Source of the DNA: an uncultured bacterium
Lineage (GTDB): Bacteria; Bacillota_I; Bacilli_A; RF39; UBA660
NCBI GenBank assembly: GCA_948433885.1
Contig: CAOJEC010000006.1
Coordinates: forward strand, 1-41,978
Direction of reading: 5' to 3'
Length of the DNA stretch: 41,978 nt
How positions within the stretch are numbered: the stretch's first letter is position 1; every line of letters starts with the position of its first letter. This document shows positions 6,121-14,021 of this stretch, one piece after another. Under the pieces are notes generated by a model that had not been told where the DNA came from, searched no databases, and saw only the letters and a program-made list of their open reading frames with translations. Position numbers and translations under genes: made by a program.

Positions 6121-7336
6121 ACCCCAAATAAATCTTGAAAACAAATTTTTAGCACTACTAACGCTTTACACTGATAAAGTGATAGACGCTATACAAATAA
6201 AATCATTTTACTTCACAAACAGTATTAATCAAAAGTTATTCAATTTATTAGTTAGTGAGTATGAAGAGAAAGGTATAATCGACGTAGATTGTATAAATAA
6301 CAAGCTAGAGAGTAGCGAGATTAATCACTATGCTAACGTAGTATCTAGTGATATATCGTTGAGCGATATATTACAACATTTCGAAGAGATACAAAGAGAA
6401 CTATTTGTAAATTACAAGAAGAGATTAACAGAGGATATCTACTCTAAATACAAAAACGGTAAAATCACATTTGATAATTATTTGAAGAAATTGGACGTTA
6501 TTCAGGACGCATTAATCGAAGACGAGGACGGTATCATAACTGAAGAAGAGTTTGATAAAAATATAGATACAGAAAAGATACAAATACCATTAAATCATTT
6601 TGAAAAACTAAATAAAACTTTAGAACTAGTTCAAAACGACTTTTTAGTTGTTGGAGCAAACACAGGAACAGGCAAATCAGGATTCTTGTTAAATCTCATG
6701 AACGACCTCATAAACAAGTATCAGTGCATTTATTTCAATATGGAAATGTCGAAGTCTACAATTTATAAAAGAATGATTTCGATAAGGGCAGATGTTCCGA
6801 TTAAAGATGTAAGTAAGCCTAGCACAGAATATCAAGCAAGTTTAGTGAATAAAGCAAAAAAAGATTATATAGACAACAGAGTTAGAGTTATACATCAGAT
6901 TTCGGATATAGACGAAATTGAAAAGTTTATAAGACGTCGTAAGAATAAAGAACAGAAGCATACAATAGTATTCTTAGATCATTTGGGACTTATACAAATT
7001 GGAACAAATAAGTCGTTATATGAACGCATCACTTGTGTTATGCAAAGACTAAGACATGTCTGTCTTAAATACGACTGTACAATTATCGCGGCGTGTCAGT
7101 TGAATCGTTCGTCATATGGAGCAGAACATTTAGATTTATCGATGCTTAAAGATAGTGGAGAAATCGAAAACAGTGCATCAAAGATTATATTGTTATCGAG
7201 ATGCCAAGATTTTGACAAAGACTGTTTAGAGCCAGAAATGTTATTAGATGTATGTAAAAATCGAGACGGGATGTTAAACAAGATAGTAGCGATATATCAT
7301 AAGACAAAACAAACATTTGAAGAGAAAGGATTCTAA
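6110..7336 (+). CDS. Replicative DNA helicase (DnaB family)
   Basis: This 408-aa protein unwinds DNA at the phage fork. The N-terminal helical domain spans about 5-130; the RecA-like domain has Walker A GANTGTGKS (182-190), Walker B IVFLD (286-290), ACQLNR (328-333) and the conserved DSGEIENSA loop (348-356). I start at 6110, behind GGAGAGGTG, instead of the in-frame ATG 15 bases upstream. It overlaps the replisome organizer, which probably delivers it to the origin. Confidence 0.93.
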   Translation: MTNEPQINLENKFLALLTLYTDKVIDAIQIKSFYFTNSINQKLFNLLVSEYEEKGIIDVDCINNKLESSEINHYANVVSSDISLSDILQHFEEIQRELFVNYKKRLTEDIYSKYKNGKITFDNYLKKLDVIQDALIEDEDGIITEEEFDKNIDTEKIQIPLNHFEKLNKTLELVQNDFLVVGANTGTGKSGFLLNLMNDLINKYQCIYFNMEMSKSTIYKRMISIRADVPIKDVSKPSTEYQASLVNKAKKDYIDNRVRVIHQISDIDEIEKFIRRRKNKEQKHTIVFLDHLGLIQIGTNKSLYERITCVMQRLRHVCLKYDCTIIAACQLNRSSYGAEHLDLSMLKDSGEIENSASKIILLSRCQDFDKDCLEPEMLLDVCKNRDGMLNKIVAIYHKTKQTFEEKGF

Positions 7337-7506
7337 TGAAAAAAGAAGATTTAAAAGCAATACAAAGACACTTGTTAAGTTACATGGTTTATCTAAAAAG
7401 CAAATCATTAAGTGAAACTAATCCTGAAGAATTAGTAGAGTTTGAAGTAGAGATAATGTCTATCAAGAAAAACATTCATCAAATCGAACAAATCTTAAAA
7501 AGGTAG
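7336..7506 (+). CDS. 56-aa hypothetical early protein
   Basis: A short frame starting at TAATG, overlapping the helicase stop. Helical and charged, with no motif I recognise. Position and coupling support expression. Its length and place between helicase and HTH gene resemble small accessory proteins of early phage operons. Confidence 0.6.
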   Translation: MKKEDLKAIQRHLLSYMVYLKSKSLSETNPEELVEFEVEIMSIKKNIHQIEQILKR

Positions 7507-7509
7507 TCT

Positions 7510-7731
7510 ATGACACAATGTGAATTAATATTGTTTTATTTACATGAACACGAAAGCATTACAACTTATGAAGCATACACAAAATTATTTATAACAAGAT
7601 TGCCATCGAGAATTTACGATCTAAAACAAAAAGGCTATAAATTCGAAGAACGGTGGAGTACAAAGAAAAATAAGTATGGTCGTCGATGCCAATTTAAAGA
7701 ATATCGACTAGTTAGAAAAGAGGAAGATTAA
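7510..7731 (+). CDS. Small HTH-domain phage protein
   Basis: 73 aa with a compact winged-helix pattern: an N-terminal helix (ILFYLHEHESI), a second with TTYEAYTKL, and a recognition helix in LPSRIYDLKQKGYKF, followed by a basic wing. This family occurs between helicase and recombination genes in Gram-positive phages. It may regulate early genes or bind DNA as a replication accessory. Confidence 0.65.
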   Translation: MTQCELILFYLHEHESITTYEAYTKLFITRLPSRIYDLKQKGYKFEERWSTKKNKYGRRCQFKEYRLVRKEED

Positions 7732-7733
7732 TT

Positions 7734-8753
7734 ATGATAAAACAACCATTTGAAATCAAAACAGTACAAAAGAAGTATAGAATGCTTATAGCAGGTTTTC
7801 CCGGAATAGGAAAAACGACAATCGCATTGTCTGCGCCAAAGCCACTACTCATAGATGTAGATAAAGGTTTGGATAGGGTAGCAGTTCAACACAGGACAAC
7901 GTTCGACCAACCGTTGAATTACGAGGAACTCTTAAAAGACTTGAATACAGATTTAAGCCCTTACGAGACTATTGTAATCGATACTGGCGGCAAACTGCTA
8001 GATTTAATGAAACCATATGTCATCAAACAAGATGCCAAGAACGGTCAAAAGGACGGCCAAACGCTATCAATGAAAGGTTACGGAGCCGTAGGACGTGAGT
8101 TCGCAAGATTAATGGATTACATTGCTTATACGTTAAATAAGCATGTTATCATCGTATTCCACGCGAAAGAGGATAAAGACGGCGAAGCGACAAAGTTGAG
8201 AATACTTATCGAGGGTGCTACTAAAGATAATGTTTGGCAACCTATGGACATCGGAGGGTTCGTTGAAATGTACAACGGTAAACGTACAATCGGATTTGAT
8301 AACTGTGAAAGATACTATGCGAAAGGTACTCACGGAATTAAAGGCATACGCGAGATACCAAATCTCGACGATGGTACACCAAATGTCTTTATTACAAAGT
8401 TATTCGAGGAGATGGACAATAATATCGCTCAAGAAGCAGACTTCTATGAAGAGGACAGAAAACAGTATGAGAAAGTGATGAATGATTTAGCACCTAAAAT
8501 TGAAGAAATGACATTCGAGACAGTCCACGATGTACTAACACTTATCAAGACTGCACCACATAAACTTACATCTGAAAAAGAACTTAAGCATATGTTCACG
8601 GACAAAGTCAAAGACCTTGGTCTTATTTGGAACAAAGAAACTAAAAAATATGAGCAACTGTCGACAAAAGAGACGACTGTTGAACCGATAGTTGAACAAG
8701 TAGAAGAGGTTAAAGATGACAAAGTATCTGATAACACCGAGCCTACTGAATAG
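7734..8753 (+). CDS. Sak4-like AAA ATPase (phage recombination)
   Basis: This 339-aa protein has an N-terminal RecA/AAA_24-type ATPase: Walker A GFPGIGKTT (21-29) and Walker B with TIVIDTG about residues 80-88. Such ATPases (Sak4-like) act in single-strand annealing or replication-linked recombination, usually with SSB and an exonuclease. The next gene encodes a PD-(D/E)XK nuclease and SSB lies 2.4 kb downstream, which supports this. The C-terminal 100 residues are acidic and probably flexible. Its 3' end overlaps the nuclease gene by 38 bases. Confidence 0.8.
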   Translation: MIKQPFEIKTVQKKYRMLIAGFPGIGKTTIALSAPKPLLIDVDKGLDRVAVQHRTTFDQPLNYEELLKDLNTDLSPYETIVIDTGGKLLDLMKPYVIKQDAKNGQKDGQTLSMKGYGAVGREFARLMDYIAYTLNKHVIIVFHAKEDKDGEATKLRILIEGATKDNVWQPMDIGGFVEMYNGKRTIGFDNCERYYAKGTHGIKGIREIPNLDDGTPNVFITKLFEEMDNNIAQEADFYEEDRKQYEKVMNDLAPKIEEMTFETVHDVLTLIKTAPHKLTSEKELKHMFTDKVKDLGLIWNKETKKYEQLSTKETTVEPIVEQVEEVKDDKVSDNTEPTE

Positions 8754-9288
8754 TTGGAAATATGCTATAAGCCCTGACAATGATTACGGTAACCTAGAAG
8801 ACTTTAAAAAGGTTCTCTCTAGGGAGCCAATCGAAGAAAATGAGGCTATGAGGCTAGGATATGCATTCGAAGACTTTATGATAAAGAACTATGAACCTAC
8901 GAAGTACGGATGCTATCAAGTTAAGGCTTATAAAGATATTGAAACCGAAACTGGTACTTACGTATTATACGGTCGATTAGACTGTCTCAAAGCAGGAAAG
9001 ATATACGATTATAAACATACTGGAAGTTATGAGGTAGGTAAGTTCTTCGGCTCATATCAAACCCATGTGTACTTCGAATTAGTGCCTGAGGCTAATGAAT
9101 TTGAATATATCATTTGTAATAACTATGATGAGGGAAAAGAATTCAAAGACTTAAATATCTTTCACGAGAACTATTACAGAGAAGATATTAAAACAGACAT
9201 CAAACAAGAAATAGACCATTTCATACAGTGGTTAAAAACAAATGAATTGTATGACCTATTTTGTGAAAAATGGGAAAGTAAATTTTAA
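8716..9288 (+). CDS. PD-(D/E)XK nuclease
   Basis: This 190-aa nuclease shows the RecB/Cas4-type core: E52, D89 in GRLD, the D98-x-K100 pair in YDYKH and the QTHVY motif at 115-119. The family degrades DNA ends for recombination; pairing with the upstream Sak4-like ATPase suggests a phage exonuclease/annealase module. No Cys cluster for an iron-sulfur site is seen, and no CRISPR genes are near, so a Cas4 role is unlikely. GAGG precedes the ATG inside the previous gene. Confidence 0.8.
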   Translation: MTKYLITPSLLNSWKYAISPDNDYGNLEDFKKVLSREPIEENEAMRLGYAFEDFMIKNYEPTKYGCYQVKAYKDIETETGTYVLYGRLDCLKAGKIYDYKHTGSYEVGKFFGSYQTHVYFELVPEANEFEYIICNNYDEGKEFKDLNIFHENYYREDIKTDIKQEIDHFIQWLKTNELYDLFCEKWESKF

Positions 9289-9306
9289 AGAAAGAGGAAA
9301 TTAAAA

Positions 9307-9819
9307 ATGGAAACAAAATTTAAAATAGGGGATAAGGTTAGGATCAAAAAGGATTTGAAAGAAGGTAAAGGATTTACTATATATGTGAGTAAAGAAATGG
9401 CAAAACACGCAGGAGAAATCAAAACTATTCACAAAATTATAGATGATACTACGTACGTTTTAGATGTACCACGTAATGATAATTATCTGGAATGGCATTT
9501 TACAGAAGATATGCTTGAAAAGTGTGTTTGCTCACTCAATGATTTACAATTTGGAGACGTACTTACACTTAGAAATGACGAAAGATATGTATATGCGAAT
9601 GGATACATTCACGGAGAAAGAAATCATTATCATTGCAGTGGTGAAAATGTTGAAGCGTTTTTTAAAAAGGATTTAACAAGACAAAGTAAAACGAAAGAAT
9701 ATGACATTATCAAAGTCGAACGTGCAAGGCAGACTGTCTATGAACGTGAAGAAGCAAAAGAGATGACTGTCGAAGAGATAAGTAAGGCTCTCGGCTATGA
9801 AGTAAAGGTCGTGAAGTAA
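9307..9819 (+). CDS. Phage protein with two SH3-like segments
   Basis: 170 aa. The first 70 residues (FKIGDKVRIKKDL onward) resemble the small beta-barrels that start with a KIGDKV pattern, and the middle part (FGDVLTLRNDERYVY) repeats this idea, followed by an acidic helical C-terminus. Proteins of this type occur in Firmicutes phage early regions with unknown function. It stands 18 bases behind the nuclease gene with AAAGAGG in front, and its stop overlaps the next start (TAATG). Confidence 0.6.
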   Translation: METKFKIGDKVRIKKDLKEGKGFTIYVSKEMAKHAGEIKTIHKIIDDTTYVLDVPRNDNYLEWHFTEDMLEKCVCSLNDLQFGDVLTLRNDERYVYANGYIHGERNHYHCSGENVEAFFKKDLTRQSKTKEYDIIKVERARQTVYEREEAKEMTVEEISKALGYEVKVVK

Positions 9820-9971
9820 TGGAAATTCAAAAAATCTTTATAATATTGGCAACAGTCATAACAATTATCGCAATGGGACTTCCTAAAAAATACAAATGGG
9901 TATCTGTAGGATTGCTACTAGTTGCAATCACAGTAGTTGTAGCGGGCATAATTGTGTCGGTGCTCTTATGA
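9819..9971 (+). CDS. 50-aa two-helix membrane protein
   Basis: Begins at TAATG of the previous stop and ends at ATGA of the next start, so it is coupled on both sides. It has two hydrophobic segments (about 5-20 and 28-50) with a short PKKYK turn. Small membrane proteins of this kind are frequent early phage products; function unknown. Confidence 0.65.
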   Translation: MEIQKIFIILATVITIIAMGLPKKYKWVSVGLLLVAITVVVAGIIVSVLL

Positions 9972-10198
9972 TAAGCACACAAGAAATAGGTGCAGGTTCT
10001 TATCCTGACACCCCTGAAAATGATATCAAAACTTTCGAAATCGAGACTGAAATCTCGGCTAAGATGAAAATCGTAGTCTATGCAAAAACTGAAGAAGAAG
10101 CGATCGAATTTGCGGAAGAAGGAAAGAACGATGATATCAACGATATTTATGATATTAAAATTGAAAATATTGAAGAAATAAAGGAAGTGAATTCGTGA
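9968..10198 (+). CDS. 76-aa acidic phage protein (DpnD/PcfM-like)
   Basis: A small beta-alpha protein with pattern FEIETEISAKMKIVVYAKTEEEAIEFAEEG, typical of the DpnD/PcfM group found on phages and plasmids. The role of that family is unknown. I use the ATG at 9968 (ATGA overlap with the previous stop) instead of an upstream start that would run through the preceding membrane gene in another frame. Confidence 0.55.
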   Translation: MISTQEIGAGSYPDTPENDIKTFEIETEISAKMKIVVYAKTEEEAIEFAEEGKNDDINDIYDIKIENIEEIKEVNS

Positions 10199-10404
10199 TA
10201 AAACTTAAAAAAGGCGACTTAGTTACTTATCGAAATGGACAAACAAACTATGTGAATCACGTAGATAAATACAACAAATTTTATGATGAACAACTAAACA
10301 ACAAAGAGTGTCGCATACTTGCGATAGTAAAAGTACAAAGATACGTTAAGTTCTTATGCTTTTATAAATTAAAAACAATTTGGGAAAGAGGATATATTAA
10401 ATGA
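10195..10404 (+). CDS. 69-aa basic phage protein with SH3-like start
   Basis: Starts at a GTG that overlaps the previous stop (GTGA), with AAGGAAG in front. The KKGDLVTYRNGQTNYV opening resembles KOW/SH3-like barrels; the rest is basic and may bind nucleic acid. Unknown role. Its end overlaps the start of the next gene by four bases. Confidence 0.55.
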   Translation: MIKLKKGDLVTYRNGQTNYVNHVDKYNKFYDEQLNNKECRILAIVKVQRYVKFLCFYKLKTIWERGYIK

Positions 10405-11021
10405 ACGATAAAATAACAATTACAAAAGATGGAGTAGATACAATCTACGTAAGAGAAGATAAAATAATGCAAAATACAGGAGTTGGGCTATATAGAGACT
10501 TTAAGTTTTGCGGTCTTGATTGGCAAGTAATCGATGAAGACGCCGAAACGACTACGTTGCTAGCGAAATTTTGCTTAAACAAAGAAATTATAAAAGAAGT
10601 ATTCGCAAGTGATGAATATGATAGTGATTATGATGTTAAATTTAGCGACAATTCTAGTGAATGGCGATGGAAGAATAGCATAATTAGAAAAAGACTTAAC
10701 GATAAGTTCTTAAAAATGCTCAATAAAGAACAGTTAGTTCCTATGACAACCACAATTTGGTTGAATGGAGAGTCTAGTACTACAAAAGATTATGTAAGAT
10801 TATTGACTTTAGATGAAATTCAAAGATTGCCAAAAAGTGTTAAAGAAAGTAAAGCACAATATTACTTTTGGTCGCTCTCGCCTTATCGTTTCAGTAGCGG
10901 CTATGCTGGTGTATTCATTGTGTATACTCCCGGTTATCTCAGCTATAACGATGTGAGCGGCAGTGGTGCCGTCGCGCCTGTTATCAAACTGAAAAACTGT
11001 ACACTGAAAAAGTGTGAATAG
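10401..11021 (+). CDS. DUF6273-like protein with a variable-looking C-terminus
   Basis: 206 aa with the layout of DUF6273-type proteins (C-type-lectin-like): FKFCGLDWQVI near 35, the WKNSIIRKRLND segment near 90 and a C-terminal WSLSP...APVIKL block. From residue 158 to 194 the coding sequence changes: 31 of 37 codons end in C or T and the GC content is 52 percent, against an A-rich upstream part. NNY codons are what adenine mutagenesis of AAY codons makes in targets of diversity-generating retroelements. No reverse transcriptase is in the window. Place between recombination genes and SSB is unusual for an adhesin. Confidence 0.6.
   Translation: MNDKITITKDGVDTIYVREDKIMQNTGVGLYRDFKFCGLDWQVIDEDAETTTLLAKFCLNKEIIKEVFASDEYDSDYDVKFSDNSSEWRWKNSIIRKRLNDKFLKMLNKEQLVPMTTTIWLNGESSTTKDYVRLLTLDEIQRLPKSVKESKAQYYFWSLSPYRFSSGYAGVFIVYTPGYLSYNDVSGSGAVAPVIKLKNCTLKKCE
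10872..10982 (+). other. Variable-repeat-like segment (candidate DGR target)
   Basis: These 37 codons code a Ser/Gly/Tyr-rich stretch between conserved FW and APVIKL ends. The non-NNY codons are mostly at positions that look like the framework. No A-rich template copy is present in the window, so this is a candidate from codon pattern only. Confidence 0.4.
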
Positions 11022-11037
11022 AAATATAAAGCTAACT

Positions 11038-11059
11038 GAAAGACAACTTTTTGTCTTTC
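11038..11059. repeat. Tetraloop hairpin behind the variable-looking gene
   Basis: GAAAGACAA (11038-11046) and TTGTCTTTC (11051-11059) form a 9-bp stem with a 4-base loop; TAACTG/CAGTTA adds an outer stem. No T-run follows, so it is not a standard terminator. DGR targets carry a similar hairpin just past the variable repeat. Confidence 0.6.
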
Positions 11060-11091
11060 TAGCTAGCAGTTAATGAAAGGAAAAAACAAAT

Positions 11092-11523
11092 ATGAATAAT
11101 GTATGCTTAACAGGAAATATATGTTTTACACCCGAGTTAAAACAAAGCAACGGTCACAGCTACGTCTCCATGTCTCTTGCAATAAACAGGCCTAAAAACA
11201 AAGATGGAACAAAAATCTCAGATTTTATTGAATGTATATTTTGGGGAAAAACTGCAGAAGCATTTGCTCAATATTCGAAAAAGGGGGATAAGATTGGAAT
11301 AGAAGGTTCATTAAGAACGAACACTTATGAAAAACAAGATGGAACAAAACTAAAAAAAACATCTGTGTATGTTAGTAAATTACACTTTTTAGCCAGTTTA
11401 ACAACGCAGACGTCAATTCAACAAACTCAACAATCTACTCAGATTCAAATACAAAATGAAGAAAATCCATTTGAAGATTTTGCTAGTGAAGTAGTTATTA
11501 GAGATGAGGATTTACCATTCTAA
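11092..11523 (+). CDS. ssb: Single-stranded DNA-binding protein
   Basis: 143 aa with a typical SSB OB-fold (residues 1-103: NNVCLTGNI start, the DFIECIFWGK segment and IGIEGSLRT), a glutamine-rich linker and the acidic C-terminal tip DEDLPF that recruits partner proteins. It covers single strands at the phage fork and probably works with the Sak4-like ATPase and nuclease. AAAGGAAA precedes the ATG; the stop overlaps the next start. Confidence 0.95.
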   Translation: MNNVCLTGNICFTPELKQSNGHSYVSMSLAINRPKNKDGTKISDFIECIFWGKTAEAFAQYSKKGDKIGIEGSLRTNTYEKQDGTKLKKTSVYVSKLHFLASLTTQTSIQQTQQSTQIQIQNEENPFEDFASEVVIRDEDLPF

Positions 11524-12011
11524 TGGAAACGATTACAGGAACACCGCAAGAGTTATCGATTCAATTAAAGAATTTGAAACAAGATAAGATTTATGAATTA
11601 AAACTATATTATCCTGCGCGAGGAACTCAAGCAAATCGTTATTTTCACAAATTAGTAAACGAGCTTGCGCGATATAACCGAAGCACAGGTTATGCAATAT
11701 CTAACGAAGAGATGAAAATAAATATGAATCTTGCGTACGGAACGTTGGCTATCGACGATTTTGGAACAGTTCAAGGTGCTAAAGTACCACATGGCACTAA
11801 TATGAAAAAATGGTATGAATACTCGAAAAAATACAAACAAGATGATGAGTTTGATTATTACATTTTTTATAAGAGAACTCACGAACTTGATTCAAAAGAG
11901 TTTTATCAACTTATAAAGGGTGTCGAAGCCGAGTGCAAAGAAGTTGGAATCAAGACACTTGATGATATAGAATTCGAACGAATGATGAAAGCTTACGAGA
12001 GAGGAGAATGA
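11523..12011 (+). CDS. NinB-like recombination protein
   Basis: 162 aa. The segment ARGTQANRYFHKLVNELAR, the middle YGT region and the C-terminal KRTHELDSKEFYQLIKGVE pattern resemble phage NinB/Orf-type proteins, which bind single-stranded DNA and assist recombination. This is from pattern memory and not certain. It is directly coupled to SSB (TAATGG overlap), which suits a single-strand DNA role. Confidence 0.5.
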   Translation: METITGTPQELSIQLKNLKQDKIYELKLYYPARGTQANRYFHKLVNELARYNRSTGYAISNEEMKINMNLAYGTLAIDDFGTVQGAKVPHGTNMKKWYEYSKKYKQDDEFDYYIFYKRTHELDSKEFYQLIKGVEAECKEVGIKTLDDIEFERMMKAYERGE

Positions 12012-12214
12012 ACATGAGTTTAAATAAAGACGTGTTAGGTTTTGGCAGTCTTAATAAAAATATAAGATTAGCCATAACAAAAATAAAAGACTATTCAAAA
12101 TTTACATTGTATCAAGTTTATAGACATGTCAAAAATGAATATATACCTATTTACAAAACTACTTTAGAGCCACACGAATTAAAAAATTATGAGGTAATAG
12201 AGATGTATGAATAA
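12008..12214 (+). CDS. 68-aa hypothetical early protein
   Basis: Starts at an ATG overlapping the previous stop (a second in-frame ATG is two codons on), behind GAGAGGAG. The protein is basic and Tyr-rich with no known motif. It overlaps the methyltransferase-like gene by 8 bases. Confidence 0.6.
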   Translation: MNMSLNKDVLGFGSLNKNIRLAITKIKDYSKFTLYQVYRHVKNEYIPIYKTTLEPHELKNYEVIEMYE

Positions 12215-12917
12215 AAGAGTTTATCATTGTTTTTTTGAGCAAAGTGGTACATTCAAAAACGAATTTAAGAAACTAGGATATGAGTCCTATGACTACGACA
12301 TTTTAAATGATTTTGGAGAAACTGACTATATATTGGACTTATTCCAAGAAATAAAAAATGCTTATGATAATCAACCTAGTATATTTGACAAGATATCATC
12401 AAAAGATATGATCCTTGCTTTCTTTCCCTGTATTAGATTTGAGTCACAAATAATTCTTCATTTTAGGGGAGAAATGCATACGATAAGGAATTGGCCAAAT
12501 GACCAAAAATTAGAATATGATTTGAAGCTTCATAAAGAACTTTCTAAGCTTTATGAATTGGTGACAAAACTAGCTCTAATTTGTATCCGAAAGAATATAC
12601 CACTCATTATAGAGAACCCATATACTGAACAACATTATCTAACACGCTACTGGTGTTTAAAATCTAGTATTATAGATAAAAATCGTCGTGATAACGGAGA
12701 CTACCAAAACAAGCCAACACAGTATTGGTTTATCAACTGCGAACCTAAAAATAATCTCATATTTGAGCCGTTAGAATATGCCGAAAAAAGAACTCACAAT
12801 CATATGAAAGCCCAAGAAGGCATTAGTAGACAAGTTATGAGAAGTATGATACATCCTCAATATGCAAGAAGATTTATTAAAGAGTACATTTTAGAAAGTG
12901 AGGTTAAAAATGACTAA
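12207..12917 (+). CDS. Cytosine-5 DNA methyltransferase-like protein
   Basis: 236 aa. The first 40 residues look like a SAM-binding fold start: EQSGTFKNEF (11-20) in place of the usual FxGxG, then DYDILNDFGETD. AFFPC (71-75) sits where cytosine-5 enzymes have PPC, with C75 as possible nucleophile, and IENP (135-138) resembles their ENV/ENP motif. The short length is that of a group of phage MTase-like proteins. It may modify phage DNA against restriction. Motif IV is not canonical, so the activity must be shown. Confidence 0.6.
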   Translation: MNKRVYHCFFEQSGTFKNEFKKLGYESYDYDILNDFGETDYILDLFQEIKNAYDNQPSIFDKISSKDMILAFFPCIRFESQIILHFRGEMHTIRNWPNDQKLEYDLKLHKELSKLYELVTKLALICIRKNIPLIIENPYTEQHYLTRYWCLKSSIIDKNRRDNGDYQNKPTQYWFINCEPKNNLIFEPLEYAEKRTHNHMKAQEGISRQVMRSMIHPQYARRFIKEYILESEVKND

Positions 12918-13143
12918 AGAAAGATTACTAGAATTAAATCCTCAAGAATTAGCAGATATGGTTTATAAGAGCATGACTGAGAAAGACAATCTTATAAAGT
13001 ATTTAGAAGATGAGATAAAACAATGTAAAGAGGATAAAAAATATATGGAAAAAGTAATAAAGGAATCTAGTGCTTATGAAAGTGGTCTAATAGACGCTTA
13101 TTATGATATCTTGGAAAGGATAAAGAATAATAACTATGACTAA
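12910..13143 (+). CDS. 77-aa coiled-coil phage protein
   Basis: An almost fully helical, charged protein with a coiled coil over about residues 20-60. I start it at 12910 behind GAGGT; this ATG overlaps the end of the methyltransferase-like gene by 8 bases. No function visible. AT-rich and poor in CG dinucleotides like the next genes. Confidence 0.6.
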   Translation: MTKERLLELNPQELADMVYKSMTEKDNLIKYLEDEIKQCKEDKKYMEKVIKESSAYESGLIDAYYDILERIKNNNYD

Positions 13144-13438
13144 TTTAGAAGAATACCAAAAAGCAATAGAAAGTACTAAAAATATGAAAGTTGGAGATAT
13201 TATCTTAAATAAATGGGCTGGGTATGAAGATTATAAATACAATATTTTAATCAAAAAAAGCAAAAACACTTTAAAACTTTTACGATATGTCAAAGATAAG
13301 GGTTGGGATACTAGTATTCATAAAGTAGATAAATTATTTCATGATGGTAGTCTTGCTTATATAGTTATAGGACATAGTGATTTTATAAATGTTGCAAAAA
13401 AAGATTTAGAAAGGTTAAAGAGTGGTAAGTATGAATAG
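13136..13438 (+). CDS. 100-aa hypothetical phage protein
   Basis: A mixed alpha/beta basic protein (N-terminal helix, then KVGDIILNKWAG and strands up to YIVIGHSDF). It overlaps both neighbours by 8 bases. No family recognised. Confidence 0.6.
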   Translation: MTNLEEYQKAIESTKNMKVGDIILNKWAGYEDYKYNILIKKSKNTLKLLRYVKDKGWDTSIHKVDKLFHDGSLAYIVIGHSDFINVAKKDLERLKSGKYE

Positions 13439-13691
13439 CAAAGTTAAAGATTTATGTAAAAAATGTGAAGATACAATTTGTGAAAATTATAAAGGCTGTG
13501 CATTTAGAAGTCTAACGAATGAATATTGCGATGAAGTAGAAAATCTTGATAAGTATATAAAGAATTTAGAGCAATCCTTAACAGAAATAAGAGAATACAT
13601 AGATAATCAATCGTACAAGGATCTGATACCCGTCGAATTAAATATAATTAAGAAAATGGTGGATAAAGCACTAGGAGAGAGTAACGAGTGA
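13431..13691 (+). CDS. 86-aa Cys-motif phage protein, copy A
   Basis: The N-terminal third carries five Cys: CKKC (8-12 region), C17-ENYKGC and one near 32, a pattern that could hold a zinc ion; the rest is a coiled coil. I start at the ATG at 13431 although a GTG nine bases upstream is in frame. The next open frame has the same layout (Cys-rich head, helical tail), so the two look like diverged tandem copies. Confidence 0.55.
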   Translation: MNSKVKDLCKKCEDTICENYKGCAFRSLTNEYCDEVENLDKYIKNLEQSLTEIREYIDNQSYKDLIPVELNIIKKMVDKALGESNE

Positions 13692-14019
13692 AGAAGAGCT
13701 GTTAAGACATAATCTTGACATAGAAAGTTTTGGAAAGTTATCTGTAGAAAATTTAAGCACTTGTGAAGTCTATGGTTTAAGTGGTAATTGTGGACAAAAA
13801 TGTCCTAATTTTAGAGATAAGACTTGCGAAGTTTATACTGAAACATTAGAACGGTTATTAAAACAAAAAGACAAGGCTATAGATGAGTGTATTGAATACA
13901 TTAAATACGAAATAGAGTATGCCAAATTGAATGAAACAAGTGATTTTATTTACAAATATTATTTGAACAGATTTAAAAGGTTATTGGAAAAACTAAAACA
14001 AGCGAAAGGTAGTGATTAG
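13675..14019 (+). pseudogene. Cys-motif protein copy B, start lost or frameshifted
   Basis: Between the two flanking genes is a long open frame with no ATG, GTG or TTG near its beginning. The natural start, a GTG at 13688 behind AGGAGAG (13673-13679), meets TAA after five codons; one +1 shift joins it to the long frame. It encodes about 105 residues with Cys pairs (STCEVYG, GNCGQKCPNF, KTCEVY) and a helical tail, much like copy A. Either a one-base indel disabled it, or copy A and B are joined by +1 frameshifting at the TGA (13689-13691). Confidence 0.5.
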
Positions 14020-14021
14020 AT

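Noticed and set aside
8215..8780. Several overlapping frames inside the Sak4-like ATPase gene
   Set aside because: Shadows of the real gene in other frames, without ribosome sites.
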